Of a stretch of 64,000 nt of DNA, positions 1-9,791 are shown in pieces. Positions within the stretch are counted from its first letter, which is position 1, and the number at the start of each line of letters is the position of its first letter. A program made the position numbers and the translations under genes. The stretch spans positions 2,078,501 through 2,142,500 of the forward strand of contig NZ_CP010978.1 of the NCBI RefSeq assembly GCF_000271665.2, written 5' to 3'. The DNA is from Pelosinus fermentans JBW45. Lineage in GTDB: Bacteria; Bacillota; Negativicutes; DSM-13327. Below the pieces are notes generated by a model. That model searched no databases. It was given only the letters and a program-made list of their open reading frames with translations, and had not been told where the DNA came from.

Positions 1-589
1 TCTTGCGAATGAGGAACAAAAGAATAAACTTTGTAAGGTTATGTGGGATGAAGAAGGGCATCGATTAGCCAGTACAGTAGCCATCGCTCCTCAGCAATTA
101 ACTGAAATTGCCGGGTTTAGTATTCCAGCCGATCGGAAATTCATTATCATTATAGGTGATGGTATCGGCAAGGAATATCCGTTCTCTGGTGAAAAACTGA
201 CAACACTGCTTACGATTCATAAATACAAAACTGGTTTTGAGAATGCAATCCATATGATGCATGCCATTTATGCAGTAGGAGGCAAGGGACATTCGGTTGG
301 AATTTATTCCTTCAATGATGACCATATTCACCGTCTTGCATTAGAGGCCCCTGTAAGTCGGATTATGGTTCGCCAGCCTCAGTCGAAGGCCAATGCCGGA
401 GCATTTAATAATGGTATGCCGATGACGTCGAGTATGGGCTGCGGAACTTGGGGAGGCAATATTGTTTCTGAGAATGTTTGTCTCAAGCACTATATGAATA
501 CAACGTGGGTATCAAGGCCAATTCCAGAGGATCGACCTTCTGACCAAGAGCTGTTCGGAAAATTTTATGACCCAGAGATGGAAATTTAA
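1..589 (+). CDS. CoA-acylating aldehyde dehydrogenase, C-terminal part (cut by window edge)
   Basis: The frame is open from base 2 to the TAA at 587-589 and gives about 195 C-terminal residues; the rest lies upstream of the window. It is almost identical to the C-terminal part of the complete gene at 14529-15947: bases 1-568 match 15359-15926 with about 10 mismatches, most of them silent, and similarity stops at the last few codons. The catalytic cysteine region is outside the window. The family oxidises an aldehyde to an acyl-CoA with NAD(P)+ (SucD/SauS/AdhE-N-terminal type). Whether the upstream part is intact cannot be seen. Confidence 0.85.
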   Translation, partial: LANEEQKNKLCKVMWDEEGHRLASTVAIAPQQLTEIAGFSIPADRKFIIIIGDGIGKEYPFSGEKLTTLLTIHKYKTGFENAIHMMHAIYAVGGKGHSVGIYSFNDDHIHRLALEAPVSRIMVRQPQSKANAGAFNNGMPMTSSMGCGTWGGNIVSENVCLKHYMNTTWVSRPIPEDRPSDQELFGKFYDPEMEI

Positions 590-694
590 GTTTACATGTA
601 GTGATATAACAAGAATTATAAAAACATCTTCATTATTATGTAGGTGCTTATGTACTTATACATAAATAGCTAAACAGAAAGAAGGAGGATTTAT

Positions 695-3034
695 ATGATT
701 GAGTTATTGGATAAAGGGGTTTATCTTTTACAAGGGCAGGTTATTTTGGAAGATGCCGATAAGCTGAGTTTAGAAGAGGTTAATAATCGTTTAAAGCATG
801 AGGGACTAGGGCCGCTGCCAGCAGGTCGTATTGAAAGGGAACAGGCTCGTGCTGGTACCATCGCCTATACAATTCTTACGGATCATAATACAATAAATGA
901 CAAACAAAATCTGAAAATCAAATTTGATGCCATGGCTTCCCATGATATCACCTATGTGGGTATTACCCAGACAGCTTCTGCGAGTGGTATGAAAGAATTC
1001 CCTGTGCCTTATATTCTGACCAATTGCCACAATAGTCTATGTGCTGTTGGTGGAACAATCAATGAAGATGATCACGTTTTTGGTTTGTCAGCGGCTAGAA
1101 AATACGGGGGAATTTTTGTTCCTGCCCATCAAGCGGTAATTCATCAATATGTGAGAGAAATGATGGCCGGCTGCGGTAAAATGATCCTCGGCTCTGACAG
1201 TCACACCCGCTATGGTGCATTAGGAACAATAGCAATTGGTGAAGGTGGTGGAGAGCTTGCCAAGCAATTGGTGAAGCGCACTTATGATATTGCCTATCCT
1301 GATGTAGTGGCGGTATATCTTGAAGGTTCTCCAGTGCCAGGCGTGGGACCACAAGATGTTGCCATTGCGATTATTAAGGCTGTCTTTAAAAATGGTTTTG
1401 TAAAAAATAAAGTCATGGAATTTGTAGGACCTGGTGTTAGCAATCTTACAGTAGATTATCGTAATGGAATTGATGTTATGACCACTGAAACGACCTGTTT
1501 AACATCAATTTGGCGCACAGATGAACAGGTGGAAGAATATTTTAAAATTCATGGTCGGTCTGAAGCATATCGCAGATTAGATCCTAAAGCAGTGACTTAC
1601 TACGATGGCTTGATTAAGTTAGATCTAAGTCGTATTCTGCCGATGATTGCACTGCCTTTCCATCCGAGCAACGCATGGACAATAGCTGAATTTAATGAAA
1701 ATTCTCTTGCGATTTTACAACAAGTAGAAGAAGAAGGTCGCAAGCAAATTAGTAACCCGAATCTTAAATTCAAATTGACAGATAAGTTAGTGAATGGTCG
1801 ACTTAAAGTAGATCAAGCTGTAGTTGCTGGTTGTGCTGGCGGAACCTATGAAAATATTGTGGCTGTAGCTCAAATTCTTGGAGAAAAAGCCCTTGGAGAT
1901 TTCTCTTTGAGTGTGTATCCATCGAGCCAACCTGTATTCTTTGAACTCATGAATAATCGTTCTATTGAAAAATTAACAATTGCAGGGGCTAGCATTCGAT
2001 CTGCCTTCTGCGGACCTTGTTTTGGTGCTGGTGATGTTCCGGCCAATAATGCTCTTAGCATTCGTCACGCCACACGCAATTTCGTAAATCGTGAGGGGTC
2101 TAAGCCAGATAATGGTCAATTGTCCTCTGTGGCACTAATGGATGCTCGTTCCATTGCCGCTACGGCCTTGCATGATGGTGTATTAACTGCAGCTACTGAT
2201 GTTGAAAAATTATTATCACCAACACCAGCATATAAATTCAACCAAGAAATATACAAAAACCGAGTATATCAAGGATTTGGTACTCCCCATCCTGAAGAAG
2301 AGTTAGTTTTTGGACCTGGCATTATCCCATGGCCTAAAATGCGTGAATTGACAGAAAACTTGTTGCTTAAAGTAGCCACAGTCATTCATGATCCAGTTAC
2401 GACGACTGATGAATTGATACCTTCTGGTGAAACTTCATCGTATCGTTCCAATCCAATGCGACTTGCGGAGTTTACCTTATCTCGTAAAGACCCTTGTTAT
2501 GTAGGCAGAGCGAAGGAAATTCAGGAAATTGAGTTAAAACGCCAAGCATTTCTAGCTGTGGGTAAAAATGTAAAAGGGATGGATGAACTATTCTTACCTT
2601 TAGTAGAAAAAGGGCAGAGAACTCCAGAAGACATACAACAGTTAATCAGCAAAACAGGGCTTGGAAGCGTTGTCTTTGCAATCAAGCCTGGTGATGGTTC
2701 GGCTCGGGAGCAAGCAGCTTCTTGCCAGAAGGTTTTGGGTGGGGATGCGAATGTTGCTATTGAATATGCGACTAAAAGATATCGTAGTAATTTGATTAAT
2801 TGGGGACTCGTGCCATTTACCATTAATGAAAGCGACAAGTCGAAGTTTGCTATTGATGATTACCTATACATTCCTGGAATTCGTGAGGCAGTGAAGAATG
2901 GTGCTGACAGAGTACAAGCCTATATTATTAACTCTGGTGGTAAGGCACCTATTGAATTGAAACTCGAAGGCCTCTCCCAAGATGAAAGAGATATCATTTT
3001 GGCTGGCTGCCTAATTAATTACTACGCTGAATAA
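695..3034 (+). CDS. aconitase-superfamily hydratase
   Basis: This 779-residue protein has the aconitase core. The GSDSHTRYG motif lies near residue 168. Three candidate [4Fe-4S] ligands are visible: Cys380 in [11 protein letters not shown], and Cys439 and Cys442 in [11 protein letters not shown]. The C-terminal swivel domain follows. It resembles the YbhJ-like 'putative hydratase' branch more than classical AcnA or AcnB. The likely reaction is reversible hydration/dehydration of a tricarboxylate such as citrate/isocitrate. The isocitrate dehydrogenase 79 bp downstream supports aconitase function, but the substrate is not proven by sequence. An AAGGAGG site precedes the ATG. Confidence 0.85.
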   Translation: MIELLDKGVYLLQGQVILEDADKLSLEEVNNRLKHEGLGPLPAGRIEREQARAGTIAYTILTDHNTINDKQNLKIKFDAMASHDITYVGITQTASASGMKEFPVPYILTNCHNSLCAVGGTINEDDHVFGLSAARKYGGIFVPAHQAVIHQYVREMMAGCGKMILGSDSHTRYGALGTIAIGEGGGELAKQLVKRTYDIAYPDVVAVYLEGSPVPGVGPQDVAIAIIKAVFKNGFVKNKVMEFVGPGVSNLTVDYRNGIDVMTTETTCLTSIWRTDEQVEEYFKIHGRSEAYRRLDPKAVTYYDGLIKLDLSRILPMIALPFHPSNAWTIAEFNENSLAILQQVEEEGRKQISNPNLKFKLTDKLVNGRLKVDQAVVAGCAGGTYENIVAVAQILGEKALGDFSLSVYPSSQPVFFELMNNRSIEKLTIAGASIRSAFCGPCFGAGDVPANNALSIRHATRNFVNREGSKPDNGQLSSVALMDARSIAATALHDGVLTAATDVEKLLSPTPAYKFNQEIYKNRVYQGFGTPHPEEELVFGPGIIPWPKMRELTENLLLKVATVIHDPVTTTDELIPSGETSSYRSNPMRLAEFTLSRKDPCYVGRAKEIQEIELKRQAFLAVGKNVKGMDELFLPLVEKGQRTPEDIQQLISKTGLGSVVFAIKPGDGSAREQAASCQKVLGGDANVAIEYATKRYRSNLINWGLVPFTINESDKSKFAIDDYLYIPGIREAVKNGADRVQAYIINSGGKAPIELKLEGLSQDERDIILAGCLINYYAE

Positions 3035-3113
3035 TGAATTAGAGATTACATATCAACACGTTCATTTTTATCTGACGGAGTTTTACTATCAAAAATATGA
3101 AGGAGAATTAACT

Positions 3114-4325
3114 ATGACTAAAAAAATCAAAATGATTACCCCCTTAGTAGAAATGGATGGGGATGAAATGACTAGGATTATCTGGAAAATGATAAAAGAC
3201 ATTCTGTTGACTCCATATATTGATTTGAAAACAGAATATTATGATCTGGGTCTTGAGTACAGAGATAAAACGAACGATAAGGTAACCGAAGAATCAGCAA
3301 TAGCTATAAAAAAATATGGAGTTGGCGTTAAGTGCGCAACCATTACTCCAAATGCAGACCGCGTGAAAGAATATAAATTGAAACAGATGTGGAAAAGTCC
3401 AAATGGTACAATTCGTTCGATTCTAGATGGAACCGTTTTTAGAACTCCTCTCATTGTTGATAGTATTAAACCTTTTGTGAAACCATGGACTAAACCGATT
3501 ACGATTGCCAGACATGCTTATGGTGATATCTATAAAAATGTTGAACATCGGGTTACTGGCAAGGGAAAAGCGGAACTTGTCTTCACTAGTGAATCTGGTG
3601 AAGTTACCTCAAAAGTGATCCATGAGTTTAAAGGGGCTGGTGTACTTATGGGGATTCACAATCTTGATGCCTCAATAGAAAACTTTGCAAGAGCTTGCTT
3701 CAATTATGCTTTAGATCAAAAACAAGATCTGTGGTTTTCAGCCAAAGATACAATTTCCAAAACATATGATCATACCTTCAAAGATATTTTTCAAGAAATT
3801 TTTGATAAAGACTTTAAAGAAAAATTTGCAGCAGCAAAAATTGAGTATTTTTATACACTGATTGATGATGTTGTTGCTAGAATTATGCGTTCTGAAGGTG
3901 GAATTATTTGGGCATGCAAAAATTATGATGGTGATGTAATGTCAGATATGGTTGCAAGTGCATTTGGCAGCTTGGCAATGATGACTTCTGTTCTTGTATC
4001 TCCAGATGGTGATTACGAATATGAAGCGGCTCACGGTACAGTACAAAGACATTACTACAAACATCTCAAAGGGGAAGAAACATCCACCAACTCAATGGCT
4101 ACACTCTTTGCATGGACAGGAGCCTTGAAAAAACGCGGAGAACTTGATGGAATCAATGAGTTAGTTGATTTTGCTGCTAAACTGGAAAAAGCTGCAATTC
4201 AAACAATCGAAGAAGGCGTAATCACAAAAGATTTAGCAGAGCTTTCTGAAGTCAAGGAGAAAAAAGTTGTTAATACCGAAAATTTCTTGAAAGAAGTAAA
4301 TATACGTCTTGCAGCAATATTATAG
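3114..4325 (+). CDS. icd: NADP-dependent isocitrate dehydrogenase
   Basis: This 403-residue protein is of the homodimeric eukaryote-like (type II) IDH class rather than the E. coli Icd class. The substrate-loop motif SPNGTIR sits at residues 95-101, matching the usual position, and the metal/substrate region [13 protein letters not shown] and the AAHGTVQRH cofactor motif are present. It converts isocitrate to 2-oxoglutarate and CO2 with NADP+ in the cytosol. It follows the hydratase and precedes malic enzyme, each with its own SD (AAGGAG here). The trio could run citrate to 2-oxoglutarate and malate to pyruvate, giving NAD(P)H and glutamate precursor. Confidence 0.93.
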   Translation: MTKKIKMITPLVEMDGDEMTRIIWKMIKDILLTPYIDLKTEYYDLGLEYRDKTNDKVTEESAIAIKKYGVGVKCATITPNADRVKEYKLKQMWKSPNGTIRSILDGTVFRTPLIVDSIKPFVKPWTKPITIARHAYGDIYKNVEHRVTGKGKAELVFTSESGEVTSKVIHEFKGAGVLMGIHNLDASIENFARACFNYALDQKQDLWFSAKDTISKTYDHTFKDIFQEIFDKDFKEKFAAAKIEYFYTLIDDVVARIMRSEGGIIWACKNYDGDVMSDMVASAFGSLAMMTSVLVSPDGDYEYEAAHGTVQRHYYKHLKGEETSTNSMATLFAWTGALKKRGELDGINELVDFAAKLEKAAIQTIEEGVITKDLAELSEVKEKKVVNTENFLKEVNIRLAAIL

Positions 4326-4385
4326 GAGAGAAAATGTAGCTTAATGGTTAACAAATATAAAAAATGATGGTGTGGGGGGGAGACT

Positions 4386-5618
4386 ATGAGTTTACGTGAT
4401 GAGGCATTGCATTACCATCGAAAACATACAGGTAAATTAGGTATGGTTGCCAAGGTGGAATTAAAAGATGGTTATGATCTTAGTTTGGCATATACACCAG
4501 GGGTAGCAGAACCATGTATGGAAATTCACAGAGATAAGGATTTATCATTTAAATATACATGCAGGGGTAATATGGTCGCAGTCATTACTGATGGAACTAG
4601 GGTGCTGGGGTTGGGGGATATTGGTCCAGAGGCGGCTATACCAGTAATGGAAGGGAAAGCTGTGCTATATAAAACCTTTGGTGATGTAGATGCAATACCC
4701 ATTTCCCTTGATACTAAAGATGCAGGTGAATTTATTAAAGCAGTTCGGATGTTGCAGCCTAATTTTGCAGGAATCAATCTAGAAGATATTTCTTCGCCTA
4801 AGTGCTATGATATTGAAGATGCCCTCAAGGCACAAATGGATATACCTGTGTTTCATGATGATCAACATGGTACAGCCATTATTGCTGTAGCTGCTACAAT
4901 TGGCGGACTTCGGCTTGTAAAAAAACGAATAGCTGAAGTGAAGATTGTGGTGAATGGTGCTGGTGCTGCTGGTACAGCCATTGTACAACTTTTACTTTAT
5001 GCTGGTGCGAAGCATGTTACTATGATGAATTCCAAAGGTGCGATGTATGAAGGTATGGAAATGTCCCGCATTAACCGTGTTCAGGCTGCGCTTCTATCTA
5101 GAACTAATTTGGAAAAGAAGCAGGGCGGCTTAGCTGAGATAGCCGAAAGGGCAGATGTGTTGATTGGCGTATCCCAGCCAGGTGCATTTACAACAGAGAT
5201 TATTAAGAGTATGAATGCAGATTCTATCGTTTTTTCCCTGTGTAATCCTGATCCCGAAATCAATTATAACGACGCCAAGGTTATTGGGGTAAGAGTAGCT
5301 GGTACAGGACGTTCAGATTCTCCTAATCAAGTTAATAATGTGAGCGTTTTTCCCGGACTCTTTCGTGGAGCTATTGATGTTGCGGCTCGTCAAATTAATG
5401 AAGAAATGAAGTTGGCAGCTGTTTATGCAATTTCCGGAATCATTACAAATGAAGAATTAAGAGAAGATTATGTTGTGCCCAATGTCTTTGATAAAAGGGT
5501 TGCTCCAGCCGTAGCAGCCGCTGTAGCCCGAGCAGCGATAAAAACAGGAGTTGCCAGAACAATTATTGATCCTGAAGAAGTAAAGAACAACTCGATTTCA
5601 AGAATTAATATAGCTTAA
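4386..5618 (+). CDS. NAD(P)-dependent malic enzyme
   Basis: This 410-residue protein of the short prokaryotic malic enzyme class decarboxylates malate to pyruvate. The YTPGVAEPC motif carries the putative catalytic Tyr36, and EGKAVLYK carries the catalytic Lys91. The metal site FHDDQHGTA and the nucleotide fold VVNGAGAAGTA follow. A G-rich SD (GGGGGGAGA) sits just before the ATG. It is the last gene of the hydratase-icd-malic set and is followed by an intrinsic terminator. NAD versus NADP preference cannot be decided here. Confidence 0.92.
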   Translation: MSLRDEALHYHRKHTGKLGMVAKVELKDGYDLSLAYTPGVAEPCMEIHRDKDLSFKYTCRGNMVAVITDGTRVLGLGDIGPEAAIPVMEGKAVLYKTFGDVDAIPISLDTKDAGEFIKAVRMLQPNFAGINLEDISSPKCYDIEDALKAQMDIPVFHDDQHGTAIIAVAATIGGLRLVKKRIAEVKIVVNGAGAAGTAIVQLLLYAGAKHVTMMNSKGAMYEGMEMSRINRVQAALLSRTNLEKKQGGLAEIAERADVLIGVSQPGAFTTEIIKSMNADSIVFSLCNPDPEINYNDAKVIGVRVAGTGRSDSPNQVNNVSVFPGLFRGAIDVAARQINEEMKLAAVYAISGIITNEELREDYVVPNVFDKRVAPAVAAAVARAAIKTGVARTIIDPEEVKNNSISRINIA

Positions 5619-5624
5619 AGTTGT

Positions 5625-5662
5625 GCCTCCTCTGTTAATGATTAGCAAAGGAGGCCTTTTAT
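5625..5662 (+). terminator. intrinsic terminator after malic enzyme
   Basis: GCCTCCT (5625-5631) pairs with AGGAGGC (5649-5655). The stem extends inward with TGTTAAT/ATTAGCA and is followed by CTTTTATT. Confidence 0.8.
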
Positions 5663-5842
5663 TAATTAAGAAAAAACTGATTTATAAAAATTCAAATAAA
5701 ATACACCCCTTGTTCAGAAATGGTAAAAGGAAGGTTACGAAACCAATCACCATAATGAAAGGGATGCACTTTTAGGAAAATTATTTTTAAAACAGTCATC
5801 TGGAATATATTGATATTGCTTCAGCGGCAGGTGGTAAAAGGC

Positions 5843-6847
5843 TTATGTTTCGCGGACAATGAGCTTGGGTTGTAGAATAATACGTTGTGGTTCTATGCTA
5901 AGACCTTCTATACGTTCATGCAAGAGGGTGGCAGCCCGCGCACCCATGAGCCGGGCAAAAGACGAAACGGTTGTTAGTTTAGGCGATAGCATGACCGCCT
6001 CTGGAATATCATCGAAGCCAACTATTCCTATATCACGGCCGGGGACAAGCCCCAGCTCTTTTAGCTTCATCATAACCCCTAATGCAATTATATCATTATA
6101 ACAGAAAATAGCGGTGGGAGGATCTGGAATACGCAGAATTTGTTGAATCAGTTCTACACCTGATTCTCTTGTTACAGGACCCTCTATTGCTAATGAGGCA
6201 TCAATGTTGATGCCCGTTTTGTGATGGGCATTGTCATACCCTTGTTTTCGTTCCTGGCAAGAGGTAATTTGGGAGGGACCACCTAAAAAAGCAATCCGGC
6301 GATGTCCTTTTTGTATCAGATGATCTACAGCCAATTGTCCGCCCATCACATTATCCATACCTACATAATCGCAGTTGGCGCCTGGGACTTTTCGACCTAA
6401 TAAAACTACCGGGATGCCCCAAGATAGTATTTGCTCGATGACTTCACTTTTACTTCCCGGAACAGCGAATAAAATAATTCCACCAACTCTGTGTTCTAGC
6501 ATGGTTGAAAGAAGGCGGCTTTGTGTATCATAAGAATTAAAAGTAGTGCCTAAAATGACAGTCTGACCACATTTAGTCAATTCTTGGTGAATGCCTATTA
6601 GCAATTCCGAATAAAATGGATTAGCTAAATCCATAATAATTAGACCAACTGTTGAGGATGATTTTGAACGAAGATTAGCGGCAACACGGTCATAAATATA
6701 ACCCAAATCCTGGATGGATTTCAAAACTTTTTCGCGTGTTGCCTCAGAAATGTTTTTACTGCCGCGTACAACTAAAGAGGCAGTCGCTCGGGATACACCC
6801 GCATGTTTTGCGACTTGTAGTAAGGTAACGTGTTTATGTTGAGTCAT
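5843..6847 (-). CDS. LacI/GalR-family transcriptional regulator
   Basis: This 334-residue protein has an N-terminal LacI helix-turn-helix (LLQVAKHAGVSRATASLVV, about residues 9-27), a hinge helix and a periplasmic-binding-like effector domain (NPFYSELLIGI, then GFDDIPEAVML near the C-terminus). It lies downstream of, and on the same strand as, the MFS permease at 7095-8417. It probably represses the local organic- or sugar-acid genes. A palindrome with a central CpG at the permease promoter (8465-8478) is a fitting LacI-type operator, but this pairing is inferred. Confidence 0.9.
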   Translation of the reverse strand: MTQHKHVTLLQVAKHAGVSRATASLVVRGSKNISEATREKVLKSIQDLGYIYDRVAANLRSKSSSTVGLIIMDLANPFYSELLIGIHQELTKCGQTVILGTTFNSYDTQSRLLSTMLEHRVGGIILFAVPGSKSEVIEQILSWGIPVVLLGRKVPGANCDYVGMDNVMGGQLAVDHLIQKGHRRIAFLGGPSQITSCQERKQGYDNAHHKTGINIDASLAIEGPVTRESGVELIQQILRIPDPPTAIFCYNDIIALGVMMKLKELGLVPGRDIGIVGFDDIPEAVMLSPKLTTVSSFARLMGARAATLLHERIEGLSIEPQRIILQPKLIVRET

Positions 6848-6956
6848 ATTTGATCACCACCAGTACTAATTTGATATTAACGTAGCTAGCTAATTTAATT
6901 GCATTCGAGGTGGGGACTTTACCCAAAAATCATTATTGCATAAGCAATTATATTGT

Positions 6957-7009
6957 ATGGTAAGACTTAGTAGATGTCAATGAAGAGTAAATCTACTAAG
7001 TCTTACCAT
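6957..7009. repeat. 18-bp perfect inverted repeat between the LacI gene and the permease
   Basis: Arms 6957-6974 and 6992-7009 are exact reverse complements, with a 17-nt loop. No T-run follows on either side. It could be an RNA hairpin in read-through transcripts from the permease or a protein-binding site upstream of the LacI gene. Confidence 0.6.
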
Positions 7010-7039
7010 GTAATAATCATTATGATAAACATTAACCAA

Positions 7040-7086
7040 AGGAAAGAAGAGGTCAACTAGCAATTGCTAACTGATCTCCTCTTTTA
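7040..7086 (-). terminator. probable terminator of the MFS permease gene
   Basis: On the minus strand a long imperfect hairpin centred on TAGCAATTGCTA (7057-7068) is flanked by AAGAGGAGATCA and TGACCTCTTC. The U-tract is poor, so it may be inefficient. Confidence 0.45.
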
Positions 7087-7094
7087 AAAATTTG

Positions 7095-8417
7095 TTAATT
7101 TTCTATGCCTACCCGCTTAATTTCACCTACAATAAAGAGATAAGAAAAGGCTCCTAGTAAGGCAATAAAACTCATGAATACAAGAGCACCAGTAAATGAA
7201 CCCGTTGCCTGCACAATAAAACCAATTGCGATTGGTGTAATGATACCAGACATATTAGCGCAGAAGTTAAATACGCCACCCGCCAGTCCAACTAATTTAG
7301 GTGGTGCAACATCACCAACAACAACCCAGCCAATTGCGGCCATTCCTTGTGCAAAGAAAGCAACGGACATGATTGAAATGATAATATTAAAATCATTGGA
7401 GTAATTTGCAAGTACAATACAAGTACTCAGCAAGCCGCCAGTAACAATTGGAACTTTTCGTGCTGCTGATAATGAATACCCTTTCTTCAGCATAGTATCA
7501 GACCAATAGCCACCGATAAGAACACCAATAAATGCTGCAATGTAGGGAACAGACGCATAAAATCCTGCTTTTAACATCGGCATCTGTTTTTCTGTAACTA
7601 AGTATGTTGGGAACCAGGTTAAGAAGAAGTAAAGAGTAGAAGCAGTAGCGAATTGACCAATGTAAATACCCCATAATTGGCGATAGGAAGTGAGTGTGCG
7701 AAGATCAGACCACCGAAATTTTTCTGTTTTGCGGGCAGTTTCTCCGAGTCCACCGCCTTCACGGATTAAGTCTAATTCTGCTTGATTTACAGACTTACTA
7801 TCCTTTGGATCACGATAGTAGAAATACCATACAAAACTAAATGCGATGCCAATAACGCCAGTAATATAGAAAATACTTGGCCAGCCCCATGTAGCGAGCA
7901 GCCAAAAGAGTACAGGCGTTAGAAAAGCCAAACCAACATATTCACCTGCCGTATATACTGCAGTTGCCATAGCGCGTTCTTCTTTCGGAAACCATGAGGC
8001 AACAACACGACTATTTGTTGGGAAAGCTGGAGCCTCAGCAAATCCAATGGCCAAACGAAGACCAAATAAAGAGGTAAAGCTTTTGCCAAAGCCCATTAAA
8101 AGAGTAAAGAAAGACCATAAACCGCACGACCAAAGATATGCAACTCTAGGTCCGACACGATCCAAAAAGGCTCCTCCAGGTATTTGCATGAACGCATAAG
8201 TCCAACCAAATGCAGAAAAGAGAAGACCCATAGTAGCTGCATCAAATCCTAATTCTGCCCTCATTGCTGGTGCAGCTACTGCCATGTTCGTACGATCAAG
8301 GTAATTGATCGCAGTTACAACAAATAAAAGTAAGAGAACTACATGGCGAGCACGCGTTGGTTTACTTGCTAATGAATTTGTTTTAAGATTTACGTTTCTT
8401 GATTCTAAAGTATTCAT
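7095..8417 (-). CDS. MFS permease, anion:cation symporter (organic/sugar acid) type
   Basis: This 440-residue protein has about 12 hydrophobic segments. The first helix motif NYLDRTNMAVAAPAM is typical of the ACS family (phthalate, glucarate, galactonate and hexuronate permeases), followed by GMLFSAFGWTYAFMQIPGG-like helix 2. It sits in the inner membrane and likely imports an organic acid by proton symport. It is clearly paralogous to the permease at 19193-20509. A consensus promoter with an overlapping palindrome lies just upstream. The SD AGGAGG precedes the ATG. Confidence 0.88.
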   Translation of the reverse strand: MNTLESRNVNLKTNSLASKPTRARHVVLLLLFVVTAINYLDRTNMAVAAPAMRAELGFDAATMGLLFSAFGWTYAFMQIPGGAFLDRVGPRVAYLWSCGLWSFFTLLMGFGKSFTSLFGLRLAIGFAEAPAFPTNSRVVASWFPKEERAMATAVYTAGEYVGLAFLTPVLFWLLATWGWPSIFYITGVIGIAFSFVWYFYYRDPKDSKSVNQAELDLIREGGGLGETARKTEKFRWSDLRTLTSYRQLWGIYIGQFATASTLYFFLTWFPTYLVTEKQMPMLKAGFYASVPYIAAFIGVLIGGYWSDTMLKKGYSLSAARKVPIVTGGLLSTCIVLANYSNDFNIIISIMSVAFFAQGMAAIGWVVVGDVAPPKLVGLAGGVFNFCANMSGIITPIAIGFIVQATGSFTGALVFMSFIALLGAFSYLFIVGEIKRVGIEN

Positions 8418-8464
8418 AAGCGTTCCTCCTGTGTTTTTATTTTACACACGTGTATAAAGCTCAG

Positions 8465-8512
8465 TTAGATCGATCTAATAAAAAGTATATTAACTTATTT
8501 TGCAATTGTCAA
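8465..8512 (-). promoter_or_regulatory. MFS promoter with overlapping palindromic operator
   Basis: On the minus strand TTGACA (8507-8512) and TATACT (8484-8489) are separated by 17 nt. The 14-bp perfect palindrome TTAGATCGATCTAA (8465-8478) covers the expected start of transcription. Its central CpG suits a LacI-family repressor. The 12-bp core recurs at 9892-9903 and 21704-21715. Confidence 0.75.
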
Positions 8513-8645
8513 TCGTTTTAGACTATTTAGATAATTTTAAAAATAATATTTTTATTACAGGATTATTCTGTAATAAAAAGAGAATATTGTATAAATTGAA
8601 TTTTTATAGATAAATTGGAAATATGATAGCTAAATCAGGTGGTAT

Positions 8646-8679
8646 AAATAAAAAACCAGTCAGCTAATTGACTGGTTTT
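8646..8679 (-). terminator. terminator of the LysR gene
   Basis: Arms 8652-8662 and 8669-8679 are perfectly complementary (11 bp, loop GCTAAT). The minus strand continues into TTTTTTATTT. It lies in the 322-bp gap between the permease and the LysR gene. Confidence 0.85.
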
Positions 8680-8739
8680 AAGTAAAACTATAAAGATGCG
8701 AAGCTCATAGGGGTTCTGCTTATAATATAATGGGATATA

Positions 8740-9645
8740 TTATTTTAGCGTGCTTAACTTGTGAGAAGTCTGGCTAAGAACATAATTGATAAATGCTGTT
8801 ACTGCTGGTGGCTGATACGATCGCTTAAGTACGGCTAAAGCAACATGTTTAATTATGGGCTTAGAGAGTCGGACAATAGCAATATTTGGTTGCTTCCGAG
8901 AAAGGACCATATCTAATGGAAAAAGGGCGATGCCCATTCCTACACCAACAAGAGCAAGGCTTGTCTCGCAATGGCTGCTTTGGCATACAATGTTAGGAGT
9001 AAAACCAGCATCGCGGCAGGCACTTGAGTAGATATTATAGATGCTCTCGTGAGGACTAGGAAAAATAAAATTTTCGCTAACTGATTCCGCTAAATCAATA
9101 GTTCCTTTTTTCGCCAAAGCGTGGTCAGAAGATGTGATAAGGACAAATTCATCATTGGCCAATGGATAAAATTCAATATCATCAGGGATTGCACTTGCAG
9201 GCGGAGTAAGAAGTGCAACATTAATTTCAGAAGTGCGAAGGAGTTCAGCAAGGCGATGACTGCCGCTTGTAACAATATTTAGGTATAATCCTTGATGGCT
9301 ATTATGAAAAGAAGTAATAAGTGATACAAAATCGATACTTTCGAGAGTTGTAATGGCACCGATATTAATTGTGCCTTTTGTAAGTCCAACATGAGCCTGC
9401 ATACATTGTTGCGCTGTTTCAATTTTAGATAGTATTTCTTGAGCATGGACTATGAACTCCGCTCCAGCAGTGGTTGGATGGACGGTTCGCGTTGTTCGAT
9501 CAAATAATTTTACTCCTAGTTCAGTTTCGAGTTTAGTGATTTGCTGAGATAACGAGGATTGAGCTACACAAATTTCCTCTGCTGCGTGGGTGAAATGCCG
9601 ATGTTTTGCAACTTCAATAACATATTGTAATTGGTGTATCTCCAT
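8740..9645 (-). CDS. LysR-family transcriptional regulator
   Basis: This 301-residue protein has a winged HTH at residues 1-60 (FTHAAEEICVAQSSLSQQITKLE) followed by a type 2 periplasmic-binding-like effector domain. It is transcribed divergently from the lyase operon starting at 9792, the usual arrangement for a LysR regulator and its target. The intergenic region contains a TATC-N9-GATA box (9693-9709), repeated before citD and in half form before aroD, so this protein is the best candidate to control all three. The coinducer is unknown. SD AGGAGG precedes the ATG. Confidence 0.92.
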   Translation of the reverse strand: MEIHQLQYVIEVAKHRHFTHAAEEICVAQSSLSQQITKLETELGVKLFDRTTRTVHPTTAGAEFIVHAQEILSKIETAQQCMQAHVGLTKGTINIGAITTLESIDFVSLITSFHNSHQGLYLNIVTSGSHRLAELLRTSEINVALLTPPASAIPDDIEFYPLANDEFVLITSSDHALAKKGTIDLAESVSENFIFPSPHESIYNIYSSACRDAGFTPNIVCQSSHCETSLALVGVGMGIALFPLDMVLSRKQPNIAIVRLSKPIIKHVALAVLKRSYQPPAVTAFINYVLSQTSHKLSTLK

Positions 9646-9689
9646 AATTAAACCTCCTTTGATCGTTACTACCTATCAATCATATCATA

Positions 9690-9730
9690 ATTATCGATTG
9701 AAAAGATATTGAATTTGATATAAAATTTAG
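9690..9730 (+). promoter_or_regulatory. shared-type promoter and LysR box (copy 1, before lyase operon)
   Basis: TTGAAA (9698-9703) and TAAAAT (9721-9726) are spaced 17 nt. TATCGATTGAAAAGATA (9693-9709) overlaps the -35 and has ATC-N9-GAT symmetry, as in many LysR sites. The same block occurs at 21561-21600 and 24684-24724. Confidence 0.75.
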
Positions 9731-9791
9731 AAAATTAATAGAATTTAAATGTATTGTATTAAGAGTATGATTTTGGAAGGAAGGGTGAAAT

